Source of the DNA: Anaerolineae bacterium
GTDB taxonomy: Bacteria; Chloroflexota; Anaerolineae; DUEN01
Direction of reading: 5' to 3'
Length of the DNA stretch: 64,000 bases
Assembly: GCA_025060615.1 (NCBI GenBank)
Contig: JANXBS010000010.1
Location: forward strand, 87,104-151,103
The notes under the pieces are model-generated. The model had not been told where the DNA came from. It was given only the letters and a program-made list of their open reading frames with translations, and ran no database searches. The position numbers were made by a program, and so were the translations under genes. Below are positions 45,444 to 53,464 of the stretch, piece by piece. Numbering within the stretch: position 1 is the stretch's first letter; each line of letters begins with the position of its first letter.

Positions 45444-46526
45444 ATGCACCATTCTCCGCTCCGAATAGGCGTGATCGGCTGCGGTGCGATGGCCCGCACT
45501 CATCTGGACATCCTGCGAGACGTGCCCGAGATCTCGCCCCAGGCGTATAGCGATATCCAGCTGAAAGCCGCTCAACATTGCCTGGAGACCTATGGTGGCC
45601 GCTATGCCACCTCAGATCCTGATCAGCTCCTGGCCGATCCGGCTTTGGACGCTGTGCTAATCTGTACATGGCACGACTCACATGCTCCTCTGGCCATCGC
45701 TGCTGCGCAGGCCGGCAAGCACATTTTCCTGGAAAAGCCGATGGCCCTGACCCTAGCCGAGTGTCGAGCCATTGAGGAAGCCGTGACGGCCGCCGGCGTA
45801 TGCATGATGTTGGGCTTCAAGTTTCGATTTGCCCCTTATGTGCAGAGGCTCAAGCGAGCCATCCCTCGGCCAGTGCTTACCGTCGGACAGATCGTCGATG
45901 AGCGCTGGCCAGATGACTTTTGGGCTCAGCACCCTGTGCACGGCGGCGGCAACGTGCTCTCGCAAGGAGTCCATGCCTTTGACCTAGTGCGCTATCTACA
46001 TGGACGGCGGCCGATCCGGGTGGTCGCCGGTGGGGGCGCTTTGACCCATCCGGGAAGCTCCATCACCGATACTGTAGCGGCCACCATCGTGTTCGATGAT
46101 GGCTCCATCGCCGCTGTCATCGTGGCCGATGCCGGCCGCGCCGTCTTCACCAGCAAGTTCTTCTTTGAGCTGTTCGCTGTCTCGCGCAGCGCTGCACTAC
46201 ATGACCGCTGCCATGCGCTGACGTTGGTGGAGGATGGGACCGTCTATCGCTTCGGCGAGGCGGATCTGCCATTGGAAGATCGGGCAAGCCCAGAAGGACT
46301 TCTACAGCAATGGCGGGAGTTCGCGCGCTGCGTGCGAACGGGAAGCCCGTCAGCCATTGGCGCTGGGCCGGCCGATGGACGCTGGGCGACTGCCTTGGCC
46401 CTGGCAGCGTGCGAGGCCGCGCGCACGGGCCGCCCACAGGAGATCCAAATGGAGCCTTTAGAGGGATCGGAGGGGGAGAATGACCCGCTGGATTACAGTG
46501 AGCGCCGTACAGATCCCAGGCGATAG
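45444..46526 (+). CDS. Gfo/Idh/MocA dehydrogenase, first of three in the island
   Basis: A 360-residue NAD(P)-dependent sugar or cyclitol dehydrogenase. The Rossmann motif IGVIGCGAMARTH lies at the N-terminus and the catalytic Lys in LEKPMALT; the substrate domain has GGNVLSQGVHAFDLVRYLHG. I place the start at the ATG at 45444, after GGAGAGAG. An in-frame ATG at 45426 overlaps the ROK stop (TAATG) and would give six more residues. Its 3' end overlaps the nitrilase-like gene by 47 bases, so the operon is tightly coupled. Confidence 0.92.
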   Translation: MHHSPLRIGVIGCGAMARTHLDILRDVPEISPQAYSDIQLKAAQHCLETYGGRYATSDPDQLLADPALDAVLICTWHDSHAPLAIAAAQAGKHIFLEKPMALTLAECRAIEEAVTAAGVCMMLGFKFRFAPYVQRLKRAIPRPVLTVGQIVDERWPDDFWAQHPVHGGGNVLSQGVHAFDLVRYLHGRRPIRVVAGGGALTHPGSSITDTVAATIVFDDGSIAAVIVADAGRAVFTSKFFFELFAVSRSAALHDRCHALTLVEDGTVYRFGEADLPLEDRASPEGLLQQWREFARCVRTGSPSAIGAGPADGRWATALALAACEAARTGRPQEIQMEPLEGSEGENDPLDYSERRTDPRR

Positions 46527-47376
46527 GGTAGGGGAGCCTGAGAAGGTCAAGCAGGCGAACCTGGAACAGGCTTGCGAGATGCTGGCGGAGGCTGGCCGGC
46601 GGGGGAGTGATATCGCGCTCTTGGGCGAGATGTTCCCATTTGCAGGAATCGCGCTCACCACGGATATCCTCGAGCGCTTTGCCGACGAGGTGTCTGGGCC
46701 TACTTTTCAACGCCTGTCCGCAGTAGCCCAAACCTATCGCATGTACATCCTGGCGCCCGTGCTCAGTCGATGTGCGGGGCGATTGTACAACTGCACCTGG
46801 ATCCTCGGGCGGGAAGGGGAGTTCCTTGGCCACTATCATAAAGTCCACCTTACCCAGATGGAACGGTCGCTGGGACTGAGCCCCGGTGACGTCCTCTCGG
46901 TGTTCCGGCTCGACTTCGGCGTGATCGGGATTATGACCTGTCATGACAACAGCTTTCCGGAGTGCGCCCGATGCTTGGCCCTAGAGGGGGCCGAGGTCCT
47001 CTTCTGGCCGCATATGATGAGCGGGTGGGGTGAGTTGGGTTGGGATGCCGTATACTACCGCTCAAGGACGATCGACAACGATGTGTATCTAGTCGCGGCT
47101 TGCCATGGGATCTCAGAGGGCCGTGCTTGGCGCCCTGGAATGATCATTGGACGCAGCGCTATCATTAACCGCGATGGCCTCACCTTAGCGGAGGCTGGCC
47201 GTTACTCAGGCATTGCGACCGCAGCCATTGACCTGGACAGGCGTCGCATCGCCCATGATTTCACGCGGCCTGGTGATTGGGTTTACTGGGAAGACGTTTG
47301 CCAGGACCGCCGACCTGAAGTATATAAGGCAATCGTGCGCCAGAAGGAGGCTCGTGCAATTCGGAATCTATCTTAA
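46480..47376 (+). CDS. Carbon-nitrogen hydrolase (nitrilase superfamily amidase)
   Basis: A 298-residue amide-hydrolysing enzyme. The Glu-Lys-Cys triad is visible as LLGEMF (Glu50), HYHKVHL (Lys121) and MTCHDNSFPE (Cys154). It would release ammonia or an amine from a linear amide, carbamoyl or N-acyl group. It lies inside the sugar operon, overlapping the genes on both sides, which suggests that the saccharide or an intermediate carries an amide nitrogen. That link is inference from context. The closest subfamily could not be fixed. Confidence 0.92.
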   Translation: MTRWITVSAVQIPGDRVGEPEKVKQANLEQACEMLAEAGRRGSDIALLGEMFPFAGIALTTDILERFADEVSGPTFQRLSAVAQTYRMYILAPVLSRCAGRLYNCTWILGREGEFLGHYHKVHLTQMERSLGLSPGDVLSVFRLDFGVIGIMTCHDNSFPECARCLALEGAEVLFWPHMMSGWGELGWDAVYYRSRTIDNDVYLVAACHGISEGRAWRPGMIIGRSAIINRDGLTLAEAGRYSGIATAAIDLDRRRIAHDFTRPGDWVYWEDVCQDRRPEVYKAIVRQKEARAIRNLS

Positions 47377-48343
47377 CCAATATCTGCATCAGCCTGGGGC
47401 CTCGGTTTTTCCGGAACTGGTGGGACAAGCGCAATTGGCTGATGCGCTAGGGTACGATTTCATCGGCCTAGGTGAGCGCCATCTCCACCCCGAGGGCTTC
47501 CATGAGCTATTGACTACATTGGCAACCTTAGCCTCTTTAACTCAGCGGGTGCGCCTATGTAGCGCTGGATTTATCCTGCCAGCATATCACCCCGTATTCC
47601 TGGCTACCGCCTTGGCCAACATAGATCAGATCTCTGGCGGACGGTTGATCTGCGGTGTAGTCCTCGGCTATCGCCCGGAAGAATTGGCCTTGTTCGGCGT
47701 GTCGCCGAAGCGCAGGGCCCAGGAGTTGGAAAAGCGCGTGCAGCTCCTGCGGCGATTATGGCGCGGGGAGACCATAGACCTACGGCCTTTCGGCTATGAG
47801 GTGGAAGCCTTTGTGTCCCCCTTGCCAGCGCAACCCGGAGGGCCACCGATCTGGATCGGCGCTCACGCCCTTCCAGCCATTCAGCGAGCGGCGCGCCTGG
47901 GCGATGGTTGGATCGGGTCGGCTAGCCTGACCATAGCGGAGGTAAGCGATCTCACGGCTCGCTATCGGGAGGCCTGCGCGACTTACAGTCGTCCTGGCCA
48001 GGTGATCTTGATGCGCGATGCGTTTGTCGCCCCTAGCCGGGCCGAAGCAGAGAAGGTCTTGGCCGGCCCATTGCTAAATCTGCTTCGCTGCTATGCAGAG
48101 TGGAAGCGAGCTTCACCCGATCAGGCCAAATACCAGTCGGCGACGTGGGAGGAGGTACGCCCAAGGCTGATCTGCGGCGATCCGGAGGAGTGTCGCCGCC
48201 TGGTCATCCAGTATGCACGCTTGGGGGTGGACGCGCTTTTACTCCGCTTCCAGCCCCCGGGCTTACCGGATAAGGAAGCTCGGAGAGCGATCACCCTGTT
48301 CGCTCATGAGGTGATGCCGGCTGTGCGGGAGGCCACCAAATGA
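47354..48343 (+). CDS. LLM-class flavin-dependent oxidoreductase
   Basis: A 329-residue TIM-barrel enzyme of the luciferase-like monooxygenase family, using FMN or F420. Family signatures include FIGLGERHLHPEGF, NIDQISGGRLICGVVLGYRPEELALFG and PIWIGAHALPAIQRAARLGDGW. The start is GTG at 47354, three bases after AAGGAGG, overlapping the nitrilase gene by 23 bases. Its presence in a sugar operon is unusual. It could oxidise a sugar, cleave a C-S bond or act as an F420-dependent dehydrogenase. No flavin reductase gene is nearby. Confidence 0.9.
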   Translation: MQFGIYLNQYLHQPGASVFPELVGQAQLADALGYDFIGLGERHLHPEGFHELLTTLATLASLTQRVRLCSAGFILPAYHPVFLATALANIDQISGGRLICGVVLGYRPEELALFGVSPKRRAQELEKRVQLLRRLWRGETIDLRPFGYEVEAFVSPLPAQPGGPPIWIGAHALPAIQRAARLGDGWIGSASLTIAEVSDLTARYREACATYSRPGQVILMRDAFVAPSRAEAEKVLAGPLLNLLRCYAEWKRASPDQAKYQSATWEEVRPRLICGDPEECRRLVIQYARLGVDALLLRFQPPGLPDKEARRAITLFAHEVMPAVREATK

Positions 48344-49383
48344 AAGCAGGAATCGTGGGAGTTCGCCACTGGCATGTCGGGGAGTACGTGCGCTGTCTGC
48401 AGGCCTGCGGCGCCGAGATTGTGGGAGTGGCTGACCAGGTGCTGGAAGCCGCTGAACGGTGGGCAGAAGCCCTCGGATGCCGCGCTTTTGCCACCCCATA
48501 TGATTTGGTCCGAGCGACTCATCCCGACATCTTGTTCGCTCAAGGGCCCCACATCGAAATGGCAGGAATGGTCCAAGAACTTTTGAAATGGAAAGTTCCC
48601 TTTCTGATCGAAAAGCCGGCGAGCTTGGATTGGCGCCAACTGGCCGATTTGGCGCGTCGGGCAGGGGGCCTTTGGGCTGGCGTGGATCTCCCCCTGCGAG
48701 CAATGCCGTTGATCGTCCGCCTGGTGACATGGCGGGAGCAAGGGCTGCTTGGCCGGGTCAACCATTTCCACTATCGGCTGATCGCGGGGGCTCCTGAACG
48801 CTATCGGCGGTGGCAGGTGCCCTGGATGTTGGATCCAGATCAGGCCGGTGGGGGCGCGCTGATCAACTTCGGGCCCCATGGGCTTGATCTGTTGCTTCTG
48901 CTGTGGGATGACGAAGTGGCAACGGTGTATGCTCAGACGAGCCGGCGTTCCTATGGAGAACGGGTGGATGATAACACAATAATCTGCTGCGTCGGGCGAG
49001 AAGGGGCGTTAGGTGTGGTGGAGGTGAGCTATCTGAACGTCAACGACCACTACGAGCGCGGCTTGCTCCTAAGCACTGATCGGCTCTTTTTGACGGCTAG
49101 CCGGCTGAACGAGGCGACATGGCGCTGGCGATCACAAGCGGAAGAGGAGGAGCCCGCCATGTCGCCGTCGGAAAATCTCTTGGAGACCTCCAATCCACAT
49201 GGAGAGGACTTCTTCTTGATCTTCGTGCAAGTGAGCCTGCAGCGTTTACAAGCAGGACAACCCCCCGTGGCCTCTCTATGGGACATGGCGGCCACTCTGC
49301 GGCTCCTGAACGCAGCACAGGAGGCTGCTCAACGTGGGCGGCCAGTGCGACTGCCTCCAGATTGGCTTAGGAGGATGAGATGA
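48340..49383 (+). CDS. Gfo/Idh/MocA dehydrogenase, divergent second paralogue
   Basis: A 347-residue member with a degraded N-terminal nucleotide motif: the usual GxGxxG reads GIVGVRHWHVGEY. The Lys in LIEKPASLDW is kept. The substrate domain has GGGALINFGPHGLDLLLLL. It overlaps the LLM gene by ATGA and the next dehydrogenase gene by four bases. The altered Rossmann loop raises the question whether it binds NAD(P) in the standard way or acts as a non-dehydrogenase member. Confidence 0.88.
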   Translation: MKAGIVGVRHWHVGEYVRCLQACGAEIVGVADQVLEAAERWAEALGCRAFATPYDLVRATHPDILFAQGPHIEMAGMVQELLKWKVPFLIEKPASLDWRQLADLARRAGGLWAGVDLPLRAMPLIVRLVTWREQGLLGRVNHFHYRLIAGAPERYRRWQVPWMLDPDQAGGGALINFGPHGLDLLLLLWDDEVATVYAQTSRRSYGERVDDNTIICCVGREGALGVVEVSYLNVNDHYERGLLLSTDRLFLTASRLNEATWRWRSQAEEEEPAMSPSENLLETSNPHGEDFFLIFVQVSLQRLQAGQPPVASLWDMAATLRLLNAAQEAAQRGRPVRLPPDWLRRMR

Positions 49384-50234
49384 TGTCCGAGCTACGACTG
49401 GGATTGGTCGGAGTGGAGAGCAGTCATGCTGTTCATTTCACCCGCTTGTTAAATTCTGGGCAAGTCGCTGGCGGAAAAGTAGTCGCCGTGTGGGGGGAGA
49501 CGCCAACAGCAGGCCAAACGTTTGCCCAACAGATGGGCATTCATCGCTGCGTTTCGACCCTAGAGGAGCTCTGCCATGAGGTGGACGGGGTCTTAATCTG
49601 TGGGCGCTGGGGAGAGGATCATCTGTGGCAGGCCAAGCCGTTCCTAGAGGCCGGGCTTCCCACTTTTGTAGATAAACCTTTGGCCCATACCCTATCGGCA
49701 GCGCAAGCGATTATCGAGCTCGCGCAAGCCTATCAAGCGCCGCTTATGTCGGGTACAGCACTGCGCTTTGCTCGGGAGATGCAGGAGTTGGCCGCCAATA
49801 GGGCACGCTTGGGACGGCTGACCCTGATCGTCAGTACAGGTCCAGCTTTCGGAACGTTACCTGATCCGCGCGCCCGTGGGCTTACCTTTTATGGGATTCA
49901 TGCAGCCGAGGTATTGGTGAGCCTAGCGGGCCGAGGAGGCCAGGTGGTTGGCCATCAGGTGACCCCCTATGGTTATCTAGTCTCCCTGACGTATCCGGAT
50001 GGACACATGGGCGTACTTCACCTGCCTCGTTCCACCCGACCCTACTATCATGTAGCTGTCTACGGTGCTGAAGGTTGTCATGCCGTTGAGATCACCGACG
50101 TGGATGGATTTTACAGCGGGCTTTTGCGTAGCTTCTTACAGATGGTCCGCTCTCGGGTGCCGGCTGTGTCTCCTGAGGACTCGCTGGAGGCGCTACGGAT
50201 CCTCTCGGTTTTAGATCCTCAAATCGCCCATTGA
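49380..50234 (+). CDS. Short Gfo/Idh/MocA-like protein, third paralogue
   Basis: A 284-residue protein, about 50-60 residues shorter than typical members. The loop in place of GxGxxG reads GLVGVESSHAVHF. The Lys is kept in VDKPLAHTLSAAQ. The substrate domain shows YGIHAAEVLVSLAG. It is the last gene of the plus-strand operon and its start overlaps the previous stop by four bases. As in the preceding paralogue, the nucleotide loop is not canonical. A strong terminator follows at 50361. Confidence 0.86.
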   Translation: MMSELRLGLVGVESSHAVHFTRLLNSGQVAGGKVVAVWGETPTAGQTFAQQMGIHRCVSTLEELCHEVDGVLICGRWGEDHLWQAKPFLEAGLPTFVDKPLAHTLSAAQAIIELAQAYQAPLMSGTALRFAREMQELAANRARLGRLTLIVSTGPAFGTLPDPRARGLTFYGIHAAEVLVSLAGRGGQVVGHQVTPYGYLVSLTYPDGHMGVLHLPRSTRPYYHVAVYGAEGCHAVEITDVDGFYSGLLRSFLQMVRSRVPAVSPEDSLEALRILSVLDPQIAH

Positions 50235-50360
50235 ATCTGTCGCCTGAGGGCATTGTAGATGCTTTATTGCCTTCGTCGAGGAACAAGATGCTGCGTTTCA
50301 AGCCGACAGAAGATGATCAACCGCTGATGAAGCGAAGTTCTAGATCTCGAGTTCAACGCA

Positions 50361-50391
50361 AAAAGCGGTGTGGGAAATCCACACCGCTTTT
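50361..50391. terminator. Bidirectional terminator between the sugar operon and S1 gene
   Basis: Perfect 13-base arms (AAAAGCGGTGTGG and complement) close on a five-base loop and give a T-run on both strands. It separates the convergent dehydrogenase and S1-domain genes. Confidence 0.85.
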
Positions 50392-50425
50392 AATCCGGAG
50401 GCTTCAGCGCAGCTTGAAGGTAAAG

Positions 50426-51448
50426 TCAGCGGCTATCTCGATACCGAAGCGTTCGCGAGAGGATCTCCTCCATCTCCTCGTCGTACTCATCGCGATCGCG
50501 CCGGCGACGTTTCTGGCGGCGATCCCGCCGCTTTTCATCCTGGAAGTCTTCGCCTAGAGCTTTCTGGAAGGCCAGCGCTATCACCGAGGGGATCTCCTCT
50601 GTTTCCTCGTCGTCATCGAGGTCAAACTCCGTCACCGGCTCCGGCTCAGGCTGCACTGGCTCCGGCCGCAATCCCTTCAGGCTTAGATCAATCCGCTGTC
50701 GACGCCGATCCACCGCGATCACCCGAGCTTCCAGCTCCTCACCTACCCGAACGACGTCCTCTGGTTTAGCCACATACCCTTCAGCCATCTCACGCACATG
50801 CAACATGGCCTCTCGCCCGACGCCGATGTCCACAAAAGCACCATACGGCGTCAGCCGGGTGATCTTACCACGTACGATCTCACCTTCTTGCAGGTTGCGG
50901 ATGGTCTTAGTACCTGGGGGGATCAAGGTCAGGCTGATGCGGTTATGTTCACGATCTAAATCTTTGATCCAGGCCGTCACCTGTTGGCCTTCCTGGAGGA
51001 CATCGCTCACTTTGTTAACGCGAGTGACAGACAGCTCCGAAATATGCGCCAGCCCATCGGTGCCCACCCCAATGTCGATGAAAGCGCCAAAGTCGGTCAG
51101 CCGACGGACAACCCCGGTCACTTCCATGCCCCGCTTTAGCGGCTTGATGATCTTCTTGGGAGGGATCACCTTGATCTCCACCGGCTGCGCTACAGCGGCT
51201 TGAGCACGACGTCGGCGACGTCGGCGGCGCTTCTTACGCTGCTCCGTCCCTCTTGCTTCCTCCGATGCAGGAGATGCAACCTCGGCCATCCCCCCGTTAT
51301 CCTTGGCCTGTTGCGCTGATGGTGTCGCTTCGGCCATCGGTGACTCCGAGGACGTCCCGTTTGACCGAAGCGCTGACACACCTTCGGTGATGACTTGCCT
51401 CTCAGCCCGGATATCCGATGCCCGTTCCAAGGTGGTCTCGTTGCTCAC
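50426..51448 (-). CDS. RNA-binding protein with two S1 domains
   Basis: A 340-residue protein related to ribosomal protein S1. The start is GTG, eight bases after AAGGAGG. An unstructured N-terminus ends in a run of nine Arg/Lys-rich residues. Two S1 domains follow, opening GMEVTGVVRRLTDFGAFIDIGVG and GEIVRGKITRLTPYGAFVDIGVG (about 100-170 and 182-252). The C-terminal tail is first acidic, then very basic, then acidic. The charged tails suggest strong RNA affinity. It may take part in translation or RNA turnover. A consensus promoter drives it, implying high expression. Confidence 0.92.
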   Translation of the reverse strand: MSNETTLERASDIRAERQVITEGVSALRSNGTSSESPMAEATPSAQQAKDNGGMAEVASPASEEARGTEQRKKRRRRRRRRAQAAVAQPVEIKVIPPKKIIKPLKRGMEVTGVVRRLTDFGAFIDIGVGTDGLAHISELSVTRVNKVSDVLQEGQQVTAWIKDLDREHNRISLTLIPPGTKTIRNLQEGEIVRGKITRLTPYGAFVDIGVGREAMLHVREMAEGYVAKPEDVVRVGEELEARVIAVDRRRQRIDLSLKGLRPEPVQPEPEPVTEFDLDDDEETEEIPSVIALAFQKALGEDFQDEKRRDRRQKRRRRDRDEYDEEMEEILSRTLRYRDSR

Positions 51449-51493
51449 GATTGAAGCCTCCTTGAGATTACGACTGATAAAATGCCAAAGAAG

Positions 51494-51522
51494 ATTATAC
51501 TTCACGCTTCCCAGGGTGTCAA
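51494..51522 (-). promoter_or_regulatory. Consensus promoter of the S1-domain gene
   Basis: On the minus strand TTGACA (51522-51517) and TATAAT (51499-51494) are exactly 17 bp apart; both boxes match consensus. The leader to the GTG is about 40 bases. Confidence 0.85.
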
Positions 51523-51657
51523 AATGAGCTGAAGAGAGTTCTCCCTGGCACAAAGAAGCCATGACATGGTAGAATGCGGACACCTTCACGCTTAGCTCCC
51601 CCAGTGAATCTTGATGAACTCGTCCAACCAAGGCTAAAGAAAGGAGTTTGTGATCGC

Positions 51658-53112
51658 ATGGAACGCAAAATGAGGAAACGTCCCAAGATCGGCATCTTCG
51701 GCATCGGATTGGCTGCGTACTGGCCTCAATTCCCTGGTCTGAAGGAACGCCTAGAAGGCTACCAGCGGCATGTCGAGCGCAACATCGCCAGCTTTGGATG
51801 CGATATAGTCTCGGCTGGACTGGTGGATACAGCCCCTGCCGCTCGCGCAGCCGGCGACCTGTTCGCCGAACAGAACGTGGACCTAATCGTGTGCTATGTA
51901 GCCACCTATGCAACTTCTTCGCAGGTATTGCCGGCCGTCCAGCGAAGGCGCGCACCCGTCTTGATCCTAAACCTGCAGCCGGTCGCCCGTCTTGACTATC
52001 CCAACACAAGCACAGGCGAGTGGCTGGCGAATTGCTGTGCCTGCTGCGTGCCTGAAATCTCCTGCGCCTTCGCCCGCTCGGGTATCCAGTTCAACGTCGT
52101 ATCGGGCATGCTCTTCGATGACGAACGCGCCTGGCGGGAGATCCGCGAATGGTGTGAGGCCGCCGGAGTCATGCGCAGCCTTCAATATGGCCGTATCGGA
52201 TTCCTGGGCCATACCTACCCTGGTATGCTCGATATGTACTCCGATTTCACCATGCACCACGCGCAGTTGGGAGTGCACATCGAACTACTGGAGATGGACG
52301 ATCTGCAGAAACGGGTTCAATCGGCGACCGAGACCGAGGTGGAGGCAAAGAAAGCGGAAGCGCGCCAGCTATTTGAGTTCGCCGAGCCCGGCAAAGACCC
52401 CATCGCCCGCCCCATCCACGACGAGGACTTCGACTGGGCTGCACGTGTCGCCGTGGGGTTAGATAAACTAGTCGCCGACTTCGATCTGGATGGCTTGACC
52501 TATTACTACCGCGGGCTAGACGGCAATGAGTACGAGCGGTTGGGCGCCGGTATGATCATGGGCAACTCGATGTTGACGGCGCGGGGCATCCCCGCCTCCG
52601 GCGAAGGGGATCTGAAGACGTGCGTGGCCATGATGATCATGGATCGGTTTGAGGCCGGCGGCTCATACACCGAGTTCTATGCGATGGACTTCGTGGATAA
52701 CTTCTTGCTGATGGGACACGATGGGCCAGGACATATTGCCATTAGTGACACGAAGCCCGTGTTGCGCGGCCTGGGGCTGTACCACGGCAAACGCGGTTAC
52801 GGCGTCTCCGTTGAGTTCAGCGTTAAGACGGGGCCGATCACTATCCTGGGCATGACGCAAACTGCCGATGGCCGCCTTAAAATGGTCGCAGCCGAAGGCG
52901 AGTCCATCCCTGGCCCCATCTTGCGCATCGGCAATACCAACTCGCGGCTCAAGTTCCCCCTCGACCCCGCCACATTCATGAACCGCTGGTGCGAGGAAGG
53001 CCCCACCCACCATTGCGCGCTGGGTATCGGCCATCAGATCAGCAAGATTGAAAAGCTCGCCCGGCTGATGGGGCTGGAGCTCGCCATCGTCGCCCGTTTA
53101 AACGCAAAATGA
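51658..53112 (+). CDS. L-arabinose/L-fucose isomerase family protein
   Basis: A 484-residue aldose-ketose isomerase, the length of L-arabinose isomerase. Metal and catalytic positions appear conserved: Glu316 in GEGDLKT, Glu339 in SYTEFYAMDF, His354 in MGHDGPGH and a late His in GIGHQISK. The ATG at 51658 was chosen because AAGGAG lies shortly upstream and the family N-terminus (RPKIGIFGIGLAAYW) starts just after. It is followed after 31 bases by an L-rhamnose mutarotase gene, which suggests that the substrate is L-rhamnose or a related 6-deoxysugar rather than arabinose; this is inference. Confidence 0.88.
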   Translation: MERKMRKRPKIGIFGIGLAAYWPQFPGLKERLEGYQRHVERNIASFGCDIVSAGLVDTAPAARAAGDLFAEQNVDLIVCYVATYATSSQVLPAVQRRRAPVLILNLQPVARLDYPNTSTGEWLANCCACCVPEISCAFARSGIQFNVVSGMLFDDERAWREIREWCEAAGVMRSLQYGRIGFLGHTYPGMLDMYSDFTMHHAQLGVHIELLEMDDLQKRVQSATETEVEAKKAEARQLFEFAEPGKDPIARPIHDEDFDWAARVAVGLDKLVADFDLDGLTYYYRGLDGNEYERLGAGMIMGNSMLTARGIPASGEGDLKTCVAMMIMDRFEAGGSYTEFYAMDFVDNFLLMGHDGPGHIAISDTKPVLRGLGLYHGKRGYGVSVEFSVKTGPITILGMTQTADGRLKMVAAEGESIPGPILRIGNTNSRLKFPLDPATFMNRWCEEGPTHHCALGIGHQISKIEKLARLMGLELAIVARLNAK

Positions 53113-53143
53113 GACATCCTTTATCTACTTCAGGAGGCACCTT

Positions 53144-53464
53144 ATGGAACGCGTGGCATTCGTGCTCAAGGTCAAGCCTGATCGCATCGAAGAATACAAA
53201 GAGCGCCACAAACACGTTTGGCCGGAAATGCTACAGGCCCTGCGCGAGACGGGCTGGCGCAACTACTCGCTATTTCTGCGAGAAGACGGCCTACTCTTCG
53301 GCTATCTGGAGACCGAGGACTTCGAGCAGGCGCTGGCAGGAATGGCCCAGCGCGAGGTCAACGCCCGCTGGCAGGCCGAAATGGCTCCCTTTTTCGAAGC
53401 GCTCGATGGCAAGCGTCCAGATGAGGGCCTGCAGCGTCTGGAGGAAGTGTTCCACTTGGACTAG
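53144..53464 (+). CDS. L-rhamnose mutarotase
   Basis: A 106-residue dimeric enzyme that interconverts alpha and beta anomers of L-rhamnose. It aligns along its length with E. coli RhaM: AFVLKVKPDRIEEYKERH with the conserved His22, VWPEM, NYSLFL and a C-terminal LEEVFHLD. AGGAGG precedes the ATG. It forms a two-gene unit with the upstream isomerase. Its last four bases overlap the stop of the convergent glycoside hydrolase gene. Confidence 0.93.
   Translation: MERVAFVLKVKPDRIEEYKERHKHVWPEMLQALRETGWRNYSLFLREDGLLFGYLETEDFEQALAGMAQREVNARWQAEMAPFFEALDGKRPDEGLQRLEEVFHLD

Noticed and set aside
46480..48343. Sulfoquinovose or alkanesulfonate monooxygenase pathway suggested by the LLM enzyme
   Set aside because: No flavin reductase, sulfoquinovosidase or sulfite handling gene is present; the LLM family is too broad to carry the claim alone.
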